This document shows positions 21,705 through 35,000 of a stretch of DNA of 64,000 bases, in pieces. The notes beneath the pieces are model-generated. The model made no database searches and was not told the origin of the DNA. It saw nothing but the letters and a program-made list of their open reading frames with translations. The translations under genes were made by a program, and so were the position numbers. The DNA comes from Ipomoea triloba. Its lineage: Eukaryota; Streptophyta; Magnoliopsida; Solanales; Convolvulaceae. Within the stretch, counting starts at the first letter, position 1. Each line of letters opens with the position of its first letter. The stretch lies in the NCBI RefSeq assembly GCF_003576645.1, contig NC_044923.1, positions 11,204,586 through 11,268,585 on the forward strand, in the 5' to 3' direction.

Positions 21705-22189
21705 GTGGGGTGTAATCAAACATATTCTTCACCACACAATTTAATTATATTATATGTGGTTATCAATGTGTTCACCTCCTATTGTCATGGATATTTTCGC
21801 TATAAATACGACTTTGTATAGGCTTGTATAACATAAACAAATATACTAAAAATGTTTTTCATTCTTTTAGTCATTTAGATGCTCTCTTTTAGGGTGGGGT
21901 TCACTTTTTACTATTTAAAGTTTAATACATATAATTTAGGTTTTAGGATTTAGTAATGAATGCACTCTATTATGTTATAAACTACACTTTGTAGAGTGTT
22001 TCAAAGTGTAATTTTTAAAGTTGAGAAAATTATCAAAATATCAACACTTTTTATTCAATGTCCTAATTGCTATTTCATTATTAATAGTTGGGGTGTCTAT
22101 AATATAACCCTTATCTCCTAAAATAATGGGGTTATAAGTCGAAAATTTTAAAACCTAAAACTTATTATTTCAAATGTTACTAAGATAAC

Positions 22190-22232
<43 letters not shown>

Positions 22233-22926
22233 TCCAAGAATAATTTATTTATAATTTAAAATAAGCCTATAAGTTTTTTTTTTTTTTACCAAATTGAACC
22301 TAGCTAATTAAATACTTTTTTTTTAAATAATGAAATTTTAGAATATATACATTAAATTTTATTTTATTTTTTTGAATTCTTGTTAGGCCGCGCCGGATGG
22401 CAAAAAAATCTAAATTCAATTATAATACTCCGTAACATATAGGTATTAAGGGGAAAATCTATAAAAGTTAGAGGTGAGACCAATTTAATGAAAACAAGAT
22501 GGAGACATAGAAGAAGGAGAGAGAAGTAGGGAGGTAGAATAGAGGAAAGAAACATAGAGAACAGATGTTGTCTTGGAGCTGAGCAGTGGGGTTTAATGAG
22601 AAAAAGGGAAAAAGATTCTATTTGCAGTGAGGAGCAGAGAGAAATTGAAGGATGCGATCGTGAAAGGAATATGGAATATATATGGACCACTGGGCTGCGG
22701 CCATAGCTAGCTACACACAGCAAATTAAAGTGGGGAAGAAAGAGACATCACATACTGTGTAGTTTTGCACAGACACATGGAGATAGCTAGCTAAGCTAGC
22801 TAGGGTGTGGGATATATATCATAGCTTCTACCTAGCTTTAATTTGTGTCTGTGTTCCGCGTGTACTACATGTTATGACGAAACACTTAACACTTCGCCAA
22901 AAATTATAGCAGGCCTTGATACCATT
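21703..22926. other. AT-rich region, possible LTR remnant at its start
   Basis: The stretch 21703-21850 has a tataaata box (about 21801) and could be a copia LTR remnant after the gap. A TA microsatellite lies at 22195-22228. The region 22500-22720 is purine-rich with no credible gene. Confidence 0.45.
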
Positions 22927-23384
22927 TGTTAGATTAAGTACTTATCACTAGTATAAGAGCATCCTTATCAATGGAGTTTTTTTGCGGTTTTCGAGGAATT
23001 GTTGTAAGTGTGATTAGGAAAGAGGAAAATGAGAAGGGATGAAAAAATAAAATAAAAATATAATATTTAAAAAAAATATATAAAATTAGTTGTGTCAGGC
23101 GCGACCAGACGCGACAGGCGCCCGAATGGGCGCTGCTGTGTGCGAAACCCTTGCTTCCCAATCCCACCTGTCACCCAAGAACCCCATCTTTGCAGCTCCC
23201 CATTTTTCTATCTCCAGGCCTCTCTCTCCTCCATGTGGACTATATATTGACATAAACCACCAATGGTCGTGCTCTAAGTCAAAAGTTATAGTTAATAGCG
23301 AAGATGGTGCAACATTATTTCTTTAATTTATAGACTGTCATCACGTTTTCGAGAAACAGGTGCTAGACTTGATCGGGTCTAACA
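22912..23384 (-). mobile_element. Possible TRIM-type LTR with primer site
   Basis: On the minus strand an LTR-like segment runs from TGTTAGACCCG (23384) to ...TAATCTAACA (22927). It is followed after two bases by tggtatcaaggcc (22912-22924), close to the initiator tRNA-Met primer site. Subtracting the MITE inside leaves an LTR of only about 140 bp, in the TRIM range. No second LTR or target duplication was found, so this is tentative. Confidence 0.4.
22957..23274. mobile_element. PIF/Harbinger (Tourist-like) MITE, target duplication TAA
   Basis: The left end GAGCATCCTTATCAATGG and right end CCAATGGTCGTGCTC are imperfect inverted repeats of the gagcat..caatgg type. TAA flanks it at 22954-22956 and 23275-23277. 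The interior has a GC-rich block around 23095-23140 (gcgcgaccagacgcgacagg). No coding sequence. Confidence 0.75.
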
Positions 23385-26332
23385 ATTCCCCTAACCATAT
23401 GATGTTAGACTTAGTCCTTACCAGCCTCTCTCCAATAATTAAGACATCTTGTGATTATAGCTAAGGGAACGAAAGGAATAGTGTATTTTGAAGGGTGCAT
23501 GCGGTTAGACGAAATGGAGTGGGTTATCATATCATTTCAATAATGTTATTGTTAGCGCTCAAAGCTCACTCACAGCTAGATAGGGCGGGTGGGAGCAGAA
23601 GATGTGAAGGAACTTTTTGTCCGTGTTTTGGCAACGTCTCAGGAAAAGCAGAAAGGAATCTGTGCAGAAAAGGGGGGTTGGGCCATTTGAGATGAGATCA
23701 GATCAGTACACTGTGGCCATGCATTAAGCAGTGCAGCTAGCAACGTAACATGCAGGCAGGCCATAGAGGCCAAAGAGCCAACGAGCTAAGAGGGGACTAT
23801 ATGGGAGATTAAAAAAAACGCAATTTGAGATAGCCAAGAGTTCCACAGACAATAATATTGTACAAATCCAGAAGATGGATAGGGATAGCTCCTTCTCCAT
23901 CCGTCTCCATCCATCTCTTAACGTTATCTCAGATGCAGCCATGCCTAAAAGGGAATATATGGCGCAATTTTAGAACAAATCACTTTTTTTAATTACTTGA
24001 TATTATCAAAATATCTACTACTTTTATTTTTCTTAAGAATGACGACAAATAATTATATCATGAACTAGGATCTACTTTGCATTGTAGATCTGATCTAAAA
24101 CTAACCTTCAGATTCTGTATCTGTAGTTGACACATTTTGTTTACAGAAACTATTAACTATAGATATAGAATATGTTAACTGAAGGTACATAAATTTTGTA
24201 TAATGGTTCACAATACAATATGAACCTTGATCCATGGTATAACAAATTAAATTTGAAACTTTGTATATTTAAAATTATAAAAAAAGCCAAGGGAAACTTG
24301 GTAAGTTCTATTAGGAATAGAAAATATATATGTTTGTATAATTTATTGTTGTGTTAACTTGTATATTGTGTTTACTTGTATGAATTCTTTTTGATTTTTT
24401 CATTATTCTTTTCTCTTTTCCCTATAAGTTGTTAACGTCCTTAAACAATACTTTTAAATATAATAATTTGTATATTATGCTTAAGTTCTTAAGTATTTAC
24501 AAATTCTTTTAGATTTTACAATTTTTTTTATGTATGATGTATGTATTAATTATTTGTATTGCCTTTTTCTCTTTATAATTTTACTACTTTTTTTTTTCCT
24601 CTTTGGGCATTCATGTAATTGCATGATATACACATACATACACAAGGCCAAAACACTATAAGTGTTTTGGAATGTGATATCCTCCAAACGAGCTTCTTGG
24701 GTTTTATTATATTTATACCCATTGGTGGGCAATGTCTTCTTCCCTAGGCTAACGAGGTTCATGTACCCGCTTGCAACCATCTCTTTCTACACCGCATTTT
24801 TTGTAGATTTTCCTTGGTTGCTATACCACTTATTTAATTAAGGATCACTACCACTTGCATTAGGTCATGTGCTTTATCCGATGGCTCCGATTGGATGATT
24901 AAAGTCTAGATGGAAGAGGAGGGCGAGGGAGAGAAGTGAAGTGAGATGTTTCTAAAAATTTTAATGAATAATTTAATTTTTTAACACTATCAAAGGAGGT
25001 TACGTTGAAGACTTAACTAGATAGTCGAAGGAAAATAATTTGGTCAAACACTATTACACAACATAAGTTGGTTTTCAAAATTAGAGAGTGATAAGTTGTG
25101 CAGAGTGCTTTAGGTTATGGTAAATATAGTAAGCTACATAAAATAAATAGACAGAATTTTATAATTGTTTAATGGTGGGTAATTCCTCTACTATACTTTT
25201 TTTTCCTATTGTCTAGGAGGAAATTCACTAGTAAACCTGATCCTGTTTGCTCAAGTTTTCACAATGCTTTCTAAGCTTGCTACTCTTCATCTACCTACAA
25301 GAATCGTAGAGATCAACAAATTTCAACACAAAGGTTGAATATCCTCTAACTAAATGAGACTTGATAAGTTGAATCTTCGTTCTTTGAATCTCTTCTAATT
25401 CTCTTATGATAACTAACATTTGAAGTTGAAAAGATTTATGATGTTTGAAAGAATGCTTGAAAATAATTTGTTATGCATCTTGTTGTTAATTTACTCTTGA
25501 GCACTCTTTATATTTATAGCTGAATTTCAAATTCGTCCGTTGGAGAAAAACAAATTCGATTCACCAACTTGCTAATAAAATAATATGCCAGATTCTAACA
25601 AGTGTATAATATTGCTCATTTGTTGTGTGCAACTTTGCCTAGAAATCTAACTATTTATAGCTAACAATGCAACTTAATTGTTTTGGTATGTATCATTATT
25701 GATACTTGTGCTAGCATATCTTTTTAGTAGCAAGGATACCTCATATCTTGCTAGAACAAGGAATTTTTTGAACCGAATCTCCTATCATTTATCATGTTTT
25801 CTGCCTTTATGCCTTACTGCTTATCAAGAACTCCATGGCTTAATTCTTACCGTTGGCAAACTCTTGCTCTTACCAAAACGCTTATTGTTTGAGGTCTTTT
25901 ACTACCTTAAAGCTTTATTGATAGTAAAGTCTTGTATTACCTTAAAAAAGATCTTACTTTTTAGAAGTCTCACTACTATTTGTGTAATTCTACTACGTCA
26001 CTTGTTAACTATTGATGTGAAAAAACTTCTATTGAATGCAGCCCTTATTGCTTTCGAGGTCTTGCTTTCCTCAAACTTATGTTGTTTAGTGGAATTTTTT
26101 TGCTACTTAACTCATACTACTACTGACGTCTGACGCTGTATATCGTGTCATCTTTAAAGTCTTATTGTTGAGTAACCCATACTGCTATAAACTCTTGCAA
26201 CTCTAAAGAAGTCACCCTCATGCCATCAACGACGTCGTTTTGATATTTAAGCTTTAGCAGATTTTGTAGTTTCCCATTTCTCATGTTTCAACACAAATTT
26301 TAATTTATTCTAGGTATATAATCAATACTCCT
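23385..26332. other. Long region without recognisable gene
   Basis: Small open frames at 23724-23942 (-), 24550-24780 (-) and 25678-26133 (+, 151 codons, Leu-rich) match no family I know and are not linked to splice or promoter signals. A SINE-like gtacat repeat word occurs at 24180. The region may hold old transposon remnants. Confidence 0.45.
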
Positions 26333-26850
26333 AAGGTACATAATTTTATAACACGAGACACAGAAACTCACAACACAAGAAACATACACATGTTATATAT
26401 ATACTTATTCTCAAATCTTATTTATGTAGATAATATATGTCGTATAGGTACATAATTTCATAATACAAGACATAAATTCATAAAATAAAACACATAATAT
26501 GTTGTGTGCTACACAACTACTAATCCATTTCAAGTATAGAGTCCATACGTTTAAGGTACAAAATTGCATAACATAAGACGAAGAAACGCATAAGAAAAGA
26601 CAAATACACATGTTTTATATTTACTTTAGTTCAGGTACAGAATCAATATTCTTAAGGTATATATTTCCATAACATAAGACACAAAAACGCATAGCACAAG
26701 GCACAAAAATGCATAGTACAAGATACAAAAGCGCATGCTATATTTACTTTATTCTATGTACAAAATCCATACACTTAAGGTACATAATTGTATGGCATGA
26801 GACACATAAATGCATAACACAAGACACATACATATGCTTTACAGTAAAAT
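26333..26850. repeat. Tandem array, 5 units of about 100-120 bp
   Basis: Units start aaggtacataatt-like at about 26333, 26447, 26555, 26656 and 26778, and continue with ataacayragacac and acacatgyt-type words. The sequence is similar in style to the array at 9219-9450. Confidence 0.8.
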
Positions 26851-28794
26851 AAATTGTAACGTGAATTGAACAAAAAACGATCACCGTCAAAATTAAAATT
26901 CAAAACTACATCATTTAGGACTAGGATCCTCCACGATATAACGATTGCTATTAGAAAAGTATGGTGCCAATGATGCTGGAAATCAAAGTGTCAGAAATAA
27001 CAACAACAAAAGGAGTGGAAAAGTTAAGAAACTTAAAGGAGGCTATTTCTTGTGCGGTAACCATGGACACTGAGCATATCAGTGCTATCATTGCAAGGGT
27101 AAAATTCATAGAGGTCAATCCGACGGAGCAAGATGAGTATATCATTCCCTTAATTAGTAGTTATTTTGAGTAACTCTTATTTGTTATAGTTTCTAAGAGC
27201 TTGCATAAAATGAGATATTATTAGTACTGAATACTAGCTGAGTTGTGTAAATTTTGAATACCTATTAGTGCTTGTTATTTCAATGCGTTGAATGCTAATG
27301 ACATTGTTGCATATTAATTGACAAAATTAATAGTGACGTGCACAAAGATAAGTGAACTGTTTGATGAGATACAGTCACATAGTTTGAAATATTTGAATTG
27401 TGTACTGAGATTGTTTGTCAAACGTGATAAGCATATATCAAAGTTTTTTTCTTTTATTTCACATTGTGTTGGTAGCATTGAAAAGTCATCATTCTTGAAT
27501 ACTCTGTCTAGGAAGGTGGTTTTTAAGTAAACTTCGGTTTCACCACTCGACCTGGGAGTTTTTAAGAAGTAGGGTGTTGGTTATGCAGGCTAGTTGAAGC
27601 GCTATTTGACCCTCACTTGAAATGAGATTGGCTTTCACATGTTATCAAAGCCTTGTAATAGGTATTTCTTTAGTTGATTTAAAATACATTTTTATTAACA
27701 AAAGGGTACTATGTATTCTCTTAAAAATAAATTTAAATGTGTACTGATTTGTATTATACCAATGCTATATATGAGTTATGTAGTGAAGGAAAAATTATGA
27801 AATAACGTAACTTTGAATGCTAAAGTTATAGATGTTGAATTTCTTCTTGATGAAATTTATGTAGATAAATCTTTATCTAATAAATGTCAGTTTGAATATA
27901 ATCTTTGACTATGAGATCTACTTTTCTCAAGAAAGTATGTGAAATTTATGATTATGTTGTTCAACTAGAAGCAACATGCAAACAATAATATCTTCGTGGC
28001 TTACTGGCAATGAGCATTTATATATATGATTTAAAACCTTAATTGGGACATCTTGAAGATCTATGATTCCTTTATAAAGGGAAACCTTAGTGGTTTGAGG
28101 TAACTAGTTTGTTTGAAATATATTCCACTATTAAGAGTGTATTAACCAAGTGCAGTATTGCTATAAAGCTTGCATAGCTCAATCTGCTAAGGAGTCAATG
28201 TTGGGCACCAAAGATCAATTTGAGTAAAAGATCAAGTACTTTTGAGAAAAATAATTGTAAAATCGTCGCATTGTGGGGGTAATTAGCTCTTTATATTTCT
28301 TTCCTATAAGTCTCTTTATTGTACCGAGAAGAGAGTGTTTCATGTTAAGCATGAAAATCTCTAGGGTATTATTTGTGAGTAAATAAAGTACCCGTCAAAG
28401 TATACGTAAGTTTGTTGGAGATGATCAACTTGCATTAATAATGAAGACTAATTATGAGATTAGTTGTTGAATTGTTGATGGAATGACTTAAATCCCAAAA
28501 GATGATGAATTCATAGTGGATCCCACTTGTGTGGTCAAACGAAGCCATGGAAAGAATCACAAAGTAGTACACTAATTGGTCATTCAAATGATCTGTGTAC
28601 TGGTGAGGTTGAGCTACAACTCTTTATGAATTTATAACCCTATTATGAGATGGGTGATCCTATTGAGACGAACTTAATGAATTCACTACTTAATAATTGA
28701 GAGAGTGAGCATAAAATGCTCTTAATGATTTCATACCCTAATTTGGGTAGTCTATATTGAGATACACTTAAAAAAATCACCTACTTAAGTGAAA
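26851..28794. other. Region without recognisable gene
   Basis: Short + frames at 26961-27173 and 27318-27530 cannot be assigned. The run 27530-28760 looks like old, decayed coding or element DNA but has no usable motif. Confidence 0.4.
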
Positions 28795-28797
28795 AAG

Positions 28798-28888
28798 GTT
28801 AACCACATTTTCTGAAAGATAATGAGCTATTTTTCTAGAGCACTCATTTTTTGAAAGATAATGAGCTATTTTTCTAGAGCACTCATGA
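28798..28888. repeat. Tandem duplication of about 44 bp
   Basis: ttctgaaagataatgagcta followed by tttttctagagcactcat occurs twice in succession with almost no difference. Confidence 0.85.
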
Positions 28889-29088
28889 GCATCCAGAGGT
28901 CCAATTGAGTAAAAATATATAAGAAGCATGATGTTCTTAATGAACACTACTCTGTAGCCTTTAAAGCTGAGGTGGTCTATAACTACTCTGTAGATGCCTA
29001 TATTGAGGTAGGTTTCATCATAAGCAAAGTGTTTGACTTTCATAGAACCTGCATTTTAGAACTGATGTTCGGGAATTACTCAATGTCC

Positions 29089-29215
29089 TCCCTTTTTTTT
29101 TTTTTTTGGAATACTATTGACTGTCAGAGTGTAGTATTGGTGATCAAACCTATGACCTCTCACTTGAAAAGGCCACAGCTATGCCACTTGACCACAAGGC
29201 CTTTGGCTCAAAGCA
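29089..29215 (-). mobile_element. tRNA-derived SINE with poly-A tail
   Basis: On the minus strand, ttgtggtcaagtggcata (A box) is followed about 40 bp later by ataggtttgatc (B-box-like). After a short body it ends in a 16-A tail (T run at about 29091-29106 on +). This is a complete small SINE layout. No clear target duplication was found. Confidence 0.65.
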
Positions 29216-30953
29216 TGCCTTTTAATTAGCTACTCTTATAATAAGTTAAATCTACTTCTACTCCTATGAATTTTCTATTTAGTAAAGTGTATTGAGGTTT
29301 TGACATTCCTTAATGCCGCTTCTTGGAGTGCAAGGTGAACGTACTCTTGTGATCTATACTTGAAACATTATATTTTGCTTAGATTTTTTTTTTCTCTCAT
29401 ATTTTTAGCCTTTACAGTTTACATATTCTCTTAAATAGAAAGTTACACTTTAATTTGGAGAATCTAATTTCGTAGTATATTACCTTGTCATCTTCAAAAT
29501 AGATCAATTTACAATTATTCCTAACTTCCCCAAAGTTATGCTTGTTTTTACCCCAAATTAATGTTATTTTACTCTTAAATAATGCAATGAAAGTTTTACA
29601 TATTTACAAAAATGTCACCGCAATTTTTTTTATTTTTTATTTAAGTGTAGATGAGTAGATCTCATCCACCTATTGTTTATTATGAACAAAAGAGATTTAT
29701 TTGTCATATTTTACAAGAACAAGTATTCTCTCTCTCTCTGATACACACACACACACAAAAGATCATATGAGAATAGGCTTAAATAAAAGAGGTATTTGCT
29801 TAACATGTTTATGCCAACGTCCAACGTGTGGCCTTTCATTTGAAATAGTCACAGTGATACCATCAAACCATAAAGTAGTATCTATCAATGTGTATTTAGT
29901 GTAAAACAATGCATGTTTTCTCAATATGTAGAAAACCCCATATTTATAAAAAGCCCAAATTTCTATATATATGTAAACAGATTTTCCGATCCCCTAAACG
30001 ATACTATTTGATATTAATATTGATTTTGTAATAATTCAATAATCATAAAAATTCTATTTTAAAATTAAATTTAACTACCGTTTATATATTTTTTAACCTT
30101 TTAGGATGATTAAATAATGTGAGATTCATTTGATTTGGACTTACAAACATAAAAATATAAAAACAATTTTTGTTTTAAATCACGTTTTGTACTTTTGTTT
30201 GTACTCATCATAAAAGCTATTGCAAACAAAAAAAACCTCAATATATTTTGAAATGGAGAGAAAATGTCACGTTGGAAGGAGAGAGGAGAAAATGGTAATT
30301 ATGGACAAATACAGGAAGCCAAGCTAGCATTGCCTACCTCTTTTAAACTCCTCAGCTTTTATTTTGTCTTATATATCTATCCCATTACTCTGTTCTTCTC
30401 TCTTCATTTTCTTCCAAGCGACGAATCTTGTTCTGTTCCCCTCTTATTTATTTTTATTTTTATTTTTAATTTTTTTAAGCTTTAACTTTGTTTAACATCT
30501 ACAAAATATTCAAATGAAAAAATGATATTTCTTCTTTCTAGAGTTATCTATTAATGTTATAATATAATTATTTATTTATATTTATTAATTGTTCATTAAT
30601 TGGCTAATTTCATTTAAAATTAATTTTAAATGTATCCATTAGGTTGGGAAAGTGAAAAAGAATTCTTTTGTGTGGGGTAACTCTAATCGTGTGTCATTTT
30701 GAAGTTTTTTTTTTTTTTTTTTTTTTTTGAAATACCATTTTGAAGTATATATTACTCATATAGATGTTTTCACTGTGTGGTTTAAAATTTACTAAAATAT
30801 GGAACTTAAGGCGGTTGGTAGTAAATAGTGATGATAATTTGCTTGTACTTGATATATATCCACCCTCTCCTGCCTTGTATGGGCGTTTAGAATTAAACTT
30901 CACCTTTCAACTGAATCAATTCACCAAGAAAATATGAAATATATATATATATA
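29216..30953. other. AT-rich region without recognisable gene
   Basis: Contains a (CA)n stretch at 29745-29757 and a poly-T run at 30704-30728. A decayed relative of the tRNA-like repeat may lie at 29790-29880 (minus). No supported gene. Confidence 0.45.
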
Positions 30954-31704
30954 TGGGAAAATTACATGTTTGCTCTCTGAGCTTTAACCAAGTTCCGACT
31001 CAGTCTCTGAGTTATGACCGTATCCGAGTTTAGTCCCTCAGTTATGAACGAAGTGGCGTATTTGGTCCCCGACCGTTAAAACTAACGGAAAAATTAAAAA
31101 AATAGTTAAAATTTGAGAGGTAAAATAGGAAATTCACATTATATTCTACTTCTTATATCAAAACCACTTTTACAACATTATTTTTCACTTCTTAACGTCT
31201 TATTTTCAATATTCTTTAATTTTAAAAGCATTTTAATAACTTTAGTATAACTTGTTAAGAACCTGGCTCTCGTATAACAAACTTAAGACTTAGCACAAAC
31301 AACGAAAATTGTTAGGATAGTGTTTTCATATGCCTAAACACAATGATCAAGTGTTCTTTGCTTGTGCTAAGTCTTAAATTTATTATACAAGAGCCAGGTT
31401 CATAACAAGTCATACTAAAGTTATTAAAATGCTTTTAAAATTAAAGAATATTGAAAATAAGAAGTTAAGAAGTGAAAAATAATGTTGTAAAAGTGATTTT
31501 GATATAAGAAAGAGAATAAAATGTGAATTTTCTATTTTACCCCTCAAATTTTAACAGTTTTTAAATTTTTCCGTTAGTTTTAACGGTCGGGGACCAAATG
31601 CGCCACTTCGTTCATAACTGAGGGACTAAACTCGAATACGGCCATAACTCAGGGACTGAGTCGGAACTTGGTTAAAGCTCAGGGACCAAAGATGCCATTT
31701 TCCC

Positions 31705-31706
<2 letters not shown>
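30954..31706. mobile_element. Large fold-back element (two ~350-bp inverted arms)
   Basis: From gggaaaattacatgtttgc to gccattttccc the element is almost a perfect palindrome of 753 bp. The arms share agctttaaccaagttccgac, agtttagtccctcagttatg, aacgaagtggcg and gaacctggctc in opposite orientation, with a loop of about 45 bp near 31330. It is inserted in a TA microsatellite, so a target duplication cannot be read. Sequences of the type tttggtccctgag at the ends are known from plant fold-back and MULE-type MITEs. No coding sequence. Confidence 0.88.

Positions 31707-31712
<6 letters not shown>

Positions 31713-31747
<35 letters not shown>
31713..31747. repeat. (TA)n microsatellite
   Basis: Directly follows the palindrome and continues the TA run on its left side (30936-30953). 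Confidence 0.95.
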
Positions 31748-31750
<3 letters not shown>

Positions 31751-32073
31751 GGGGCTCATGTGCATAGTATTACTCAGGTGAGAAGTGAGATGCAATTAGA
31801 GCCATAGATTTTATTTAATCCAACGTCTGAAATTGCTTAGCATATTATAAAAGGCGCCATTCATTAAGGTTATTATGGTAATTATACTAACATATATAAA
31901 CGGTAATTGGTAACTGCCATATAGATCATACGCGATTTCCTCCAATGCAAAACTTTCTTCCTACATTCGATCAAATCAATTCTTTACGCAACGAAGATCA
32001 AATCAACCTAATTCGCATAATCAATATGCACATTCTTTACGCACAATCTGCACAAAGTCGATCGATCAACACA

Positions 32074-35000
32074 ATGAATGAAGGTAATATCAATCCTATT
32101 TTCTTCTAATCCAGTTATTAATATAAAAATCAGTTATATTGATGAATTTTTGCACATTGTTTACAAATTCGTTGTTATGAACATATCAATTATAATGCTT
32201 AATCTTTTCTCATTCTTTACATATTCAATGATATGAAATAGCAATATCACAATGTAGTTGATTAGCCACAAGAATGTGCACTTTTAGGGACAAATTTCTA
32301 CTCTGTATAGCACAAAAACATGCACTACAGAGCATAAACCTAAGCCATAAGATGGATAATAGCCTAACTCTATGACTGAACAACTTGTATTGTTAATTAA
32401 GAAAATATGCACTACTAGGCACAAAAACTTGCACTATATGGTTGCAAATTATGCACCGCAATGTCTATGCAATTCCAATTGGTATAGCCATAAGAAAGTG
32501 CTCTGGTAGGCACAAAAATGTGCTCTGTATGGCAAGAAAATTTGTACTATAAGCATAAAAATAACCTAAACCATATTTAATACCTTCAACTCTAAGAATA
32601 AACTATGTGAACTGTTAGTTTAGAATAGTTGTACTATTAGGTTTAAATATTTGCACTATATGAGTAAAAATCTTGCACTACATGTTATTATATAAAAAAA
32701 TGTGAATTCTATGCAACTTCACTTCATATAGGCAAAAGAAAGTGCACTTTTAGGCACAAAAATGTGCTCTGTATGGCAAGAAAATGATCACTATAAGCAT
32801 AAAAATAACGTATACCATGCTTAATACCTTCAACTATAAGAATGAACTATGTGAATTATTAGGTTAGAATAGTTGCACTGTTAGGTTTAAATATTTTCAC
32901 TATATGAGTAAAAATCTTGCACTGCATGTTATTATCAAGAAAATTATGAGTTCTATGTAATTTCATTTGAAATAGACTTAAGAATGTGCACTTTTAAACA
33001 CAAAATGTTCTTTTTATGGCAAGAAAATGTGCACTTTAAGCATATAAATAACCTAAACCATGCTTAATACCTTCAACTCTAAGCATGAACTATTTGAACT
33101 GTTATGTTAAATAGTTGCACTATTAGTTTTAAATATTTGCACTATTAGGCACAAATATTTGCACCATACGGTTGAAAAATATGCACTGTATCTATATATG
33201 AAAAAAAATAGTGTGTTTTGTGAAATTTTACTTAATTGTCCATAGGAATGAGCACTGGTAAGCACTTACTTTCACTCTGTATGGCACAAAAACATGCACT
33301 ATAGCGCATAAAAGTATTTTATATCTTTGAATTTTTTCATTTTGTATTCACACCATATTTTATATCTTCTATTTCTAGCATCATCTCCAAATGGCGTCAC
33401 ATCAGGCACAAATTTGAATACTTCTTATGCAAATTCCAGTAACATTGAAGATGGTTATAGTGTGGATATATCACTGGGGATAACTGAATATTGGATTCCT
33501 AATTGTGAAGATGGGAGCAAACCTAAGATTGTTATGAAATTCAGTACTTTAGACGCTGCTGTATCCTTTTACAAGAACTATGCTGCTAAAGTTGGCTTTG
33601 ATATAAGGTCTAGTTCTATTATGAAGTCTAAGGATGAAGTGATTCTGAAAAAGTACATTCTTTGTAGTAGAGAAGGGTATAAGAATGTTACCGGTAGTTC
33701 TACATTGAATGTAGATGAAGCATCAAGCTCTTCAACTACAAAGAGGAGAAGAGTCTTAAATAGGACAGGTTGCAAAGCCAGAATTGTGTTCAAATTCATA
33801 GGATGTCTTCGTTATGTTGTTAAAAAATTTGAGGAAAGACATAACCACTGTATGTCATCAATCCTAGCAAAACAGTTTCTAAAGGTCAATAGGAACATTG
33901 ATGTGGGACATCAAAAGTTCATTGCAAATTGTGCATGAGCAAATATTGGGCCAACAAAATCATTTAACTTGTACAAGGAGATGGTCGGCGATTTTTTCAA
34001 TGTAGGTGCAACAAATGTTGACTTTAAGAACTTCAATAGGGATATTAGAGCATATATAATAGGTGCTGATGGACAAATGATTGTGAATAATTTTTTTAAG
34101 AAAAAGGAGGTGTGTGAAGCATTTTATTTTGTATATGACATTGATGAAGATGAGCACTTGTGCAAGTTTTTTTGGGCAGATCCAATTTCAAGAAAGAATT
34201 TCGGTTGTTTTCCAAAGCACGATTTTATCACTGCCTGAACATTTATTTTATGTGTCATAACTTAAATATTATATTTTGTAGGTACGACATGGTTTTTACA
34301 CCGTTCACCGGGATTGATAACCACAAGAAAAGCATTACATTTGCAGCTGGATTGTTAACAGAAGAAGACATTGCATCATATGTTTGGTTATTTGAACACT
34401 TTAAGAAAGCAATGGGTGCAGAGCCAAAAGTAATTGTTACTGATCAAGATCCAACAATGAGACAAGCAATTCTAGCAGTATTTAATGAAGCTAGACGTCG
34501 TTTTTGCATGTGGCACATTATGTGCAAGGTGGGTGAAAAGGTTGGTTCTGTGCTAAGTAGGAATGAAAGTTTTAGGAAGAAATTGAACTCTGTTGTGTGG
34601 AGCTCATACTTAGAACCTCTTGAATTCGAGAATGAATGGAAATCAATCATGGAAGAGTTTGATTTAGTCAATAACAACTGGTTTGTACAAATGTTTGAGT
34701 TGCGAAGATTTTGGATACCAGCCTATTTCAGAGATGTTCCGATCCTATGGCTGGTTTATTGAGGACTACATCACGCTCAGAAGGTGAAAATGGCGTTTTT
34801 AGTCGATTTACTACGCCTCTCTCTAGTCTTGTCCAGTTTTATATGCAGTTTGAGCGTGCTTTGGACTCTCAAAGACACAATCATGCAAAACTTACAAGTG
34901 ATAGTGAGGGGAACATCCCAGAAATGAAGACACCTTTGCCCATTGAAAAGCATGCTTCAACTGTATACACACTCTCTATTTTCTATGATATTCAGAAGGA

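Noticed and set aside
21181..21744. Long open frames on both strands through the N run, with poly-Gly or poly-Pro
   Set aside because: They arise from undetermined bases and G homopolymers, not from real coding sequence.
22364..22723. Minus-strand open frame of 119 codons (Ser/Leu/Phe-rich)
   Set aside because: It lies in a purine-rich stretch with no motif, splice or promoter support; likely chance.
26333..26850. CRISPR-like spaced repeats
   Set aside because: Whole units are repeated with gradual divergence and no distinct spacers; this is a plant tandem repeat.
33578..33799. Antisense open frames within the FAR1-type and MuDR-type transposases (also 34444-34677, 38341-38643, 52011-52469)
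   Set aside because: They are shadows of the real sense frames, with no family similarity.
34160..34240. Possibility that transposase copy 1 is intact with an alternative exon here
   Set aside because: The conserved block with the first catalytic Asp, present in copy 2, is replaced by unrelated residues and a stop.
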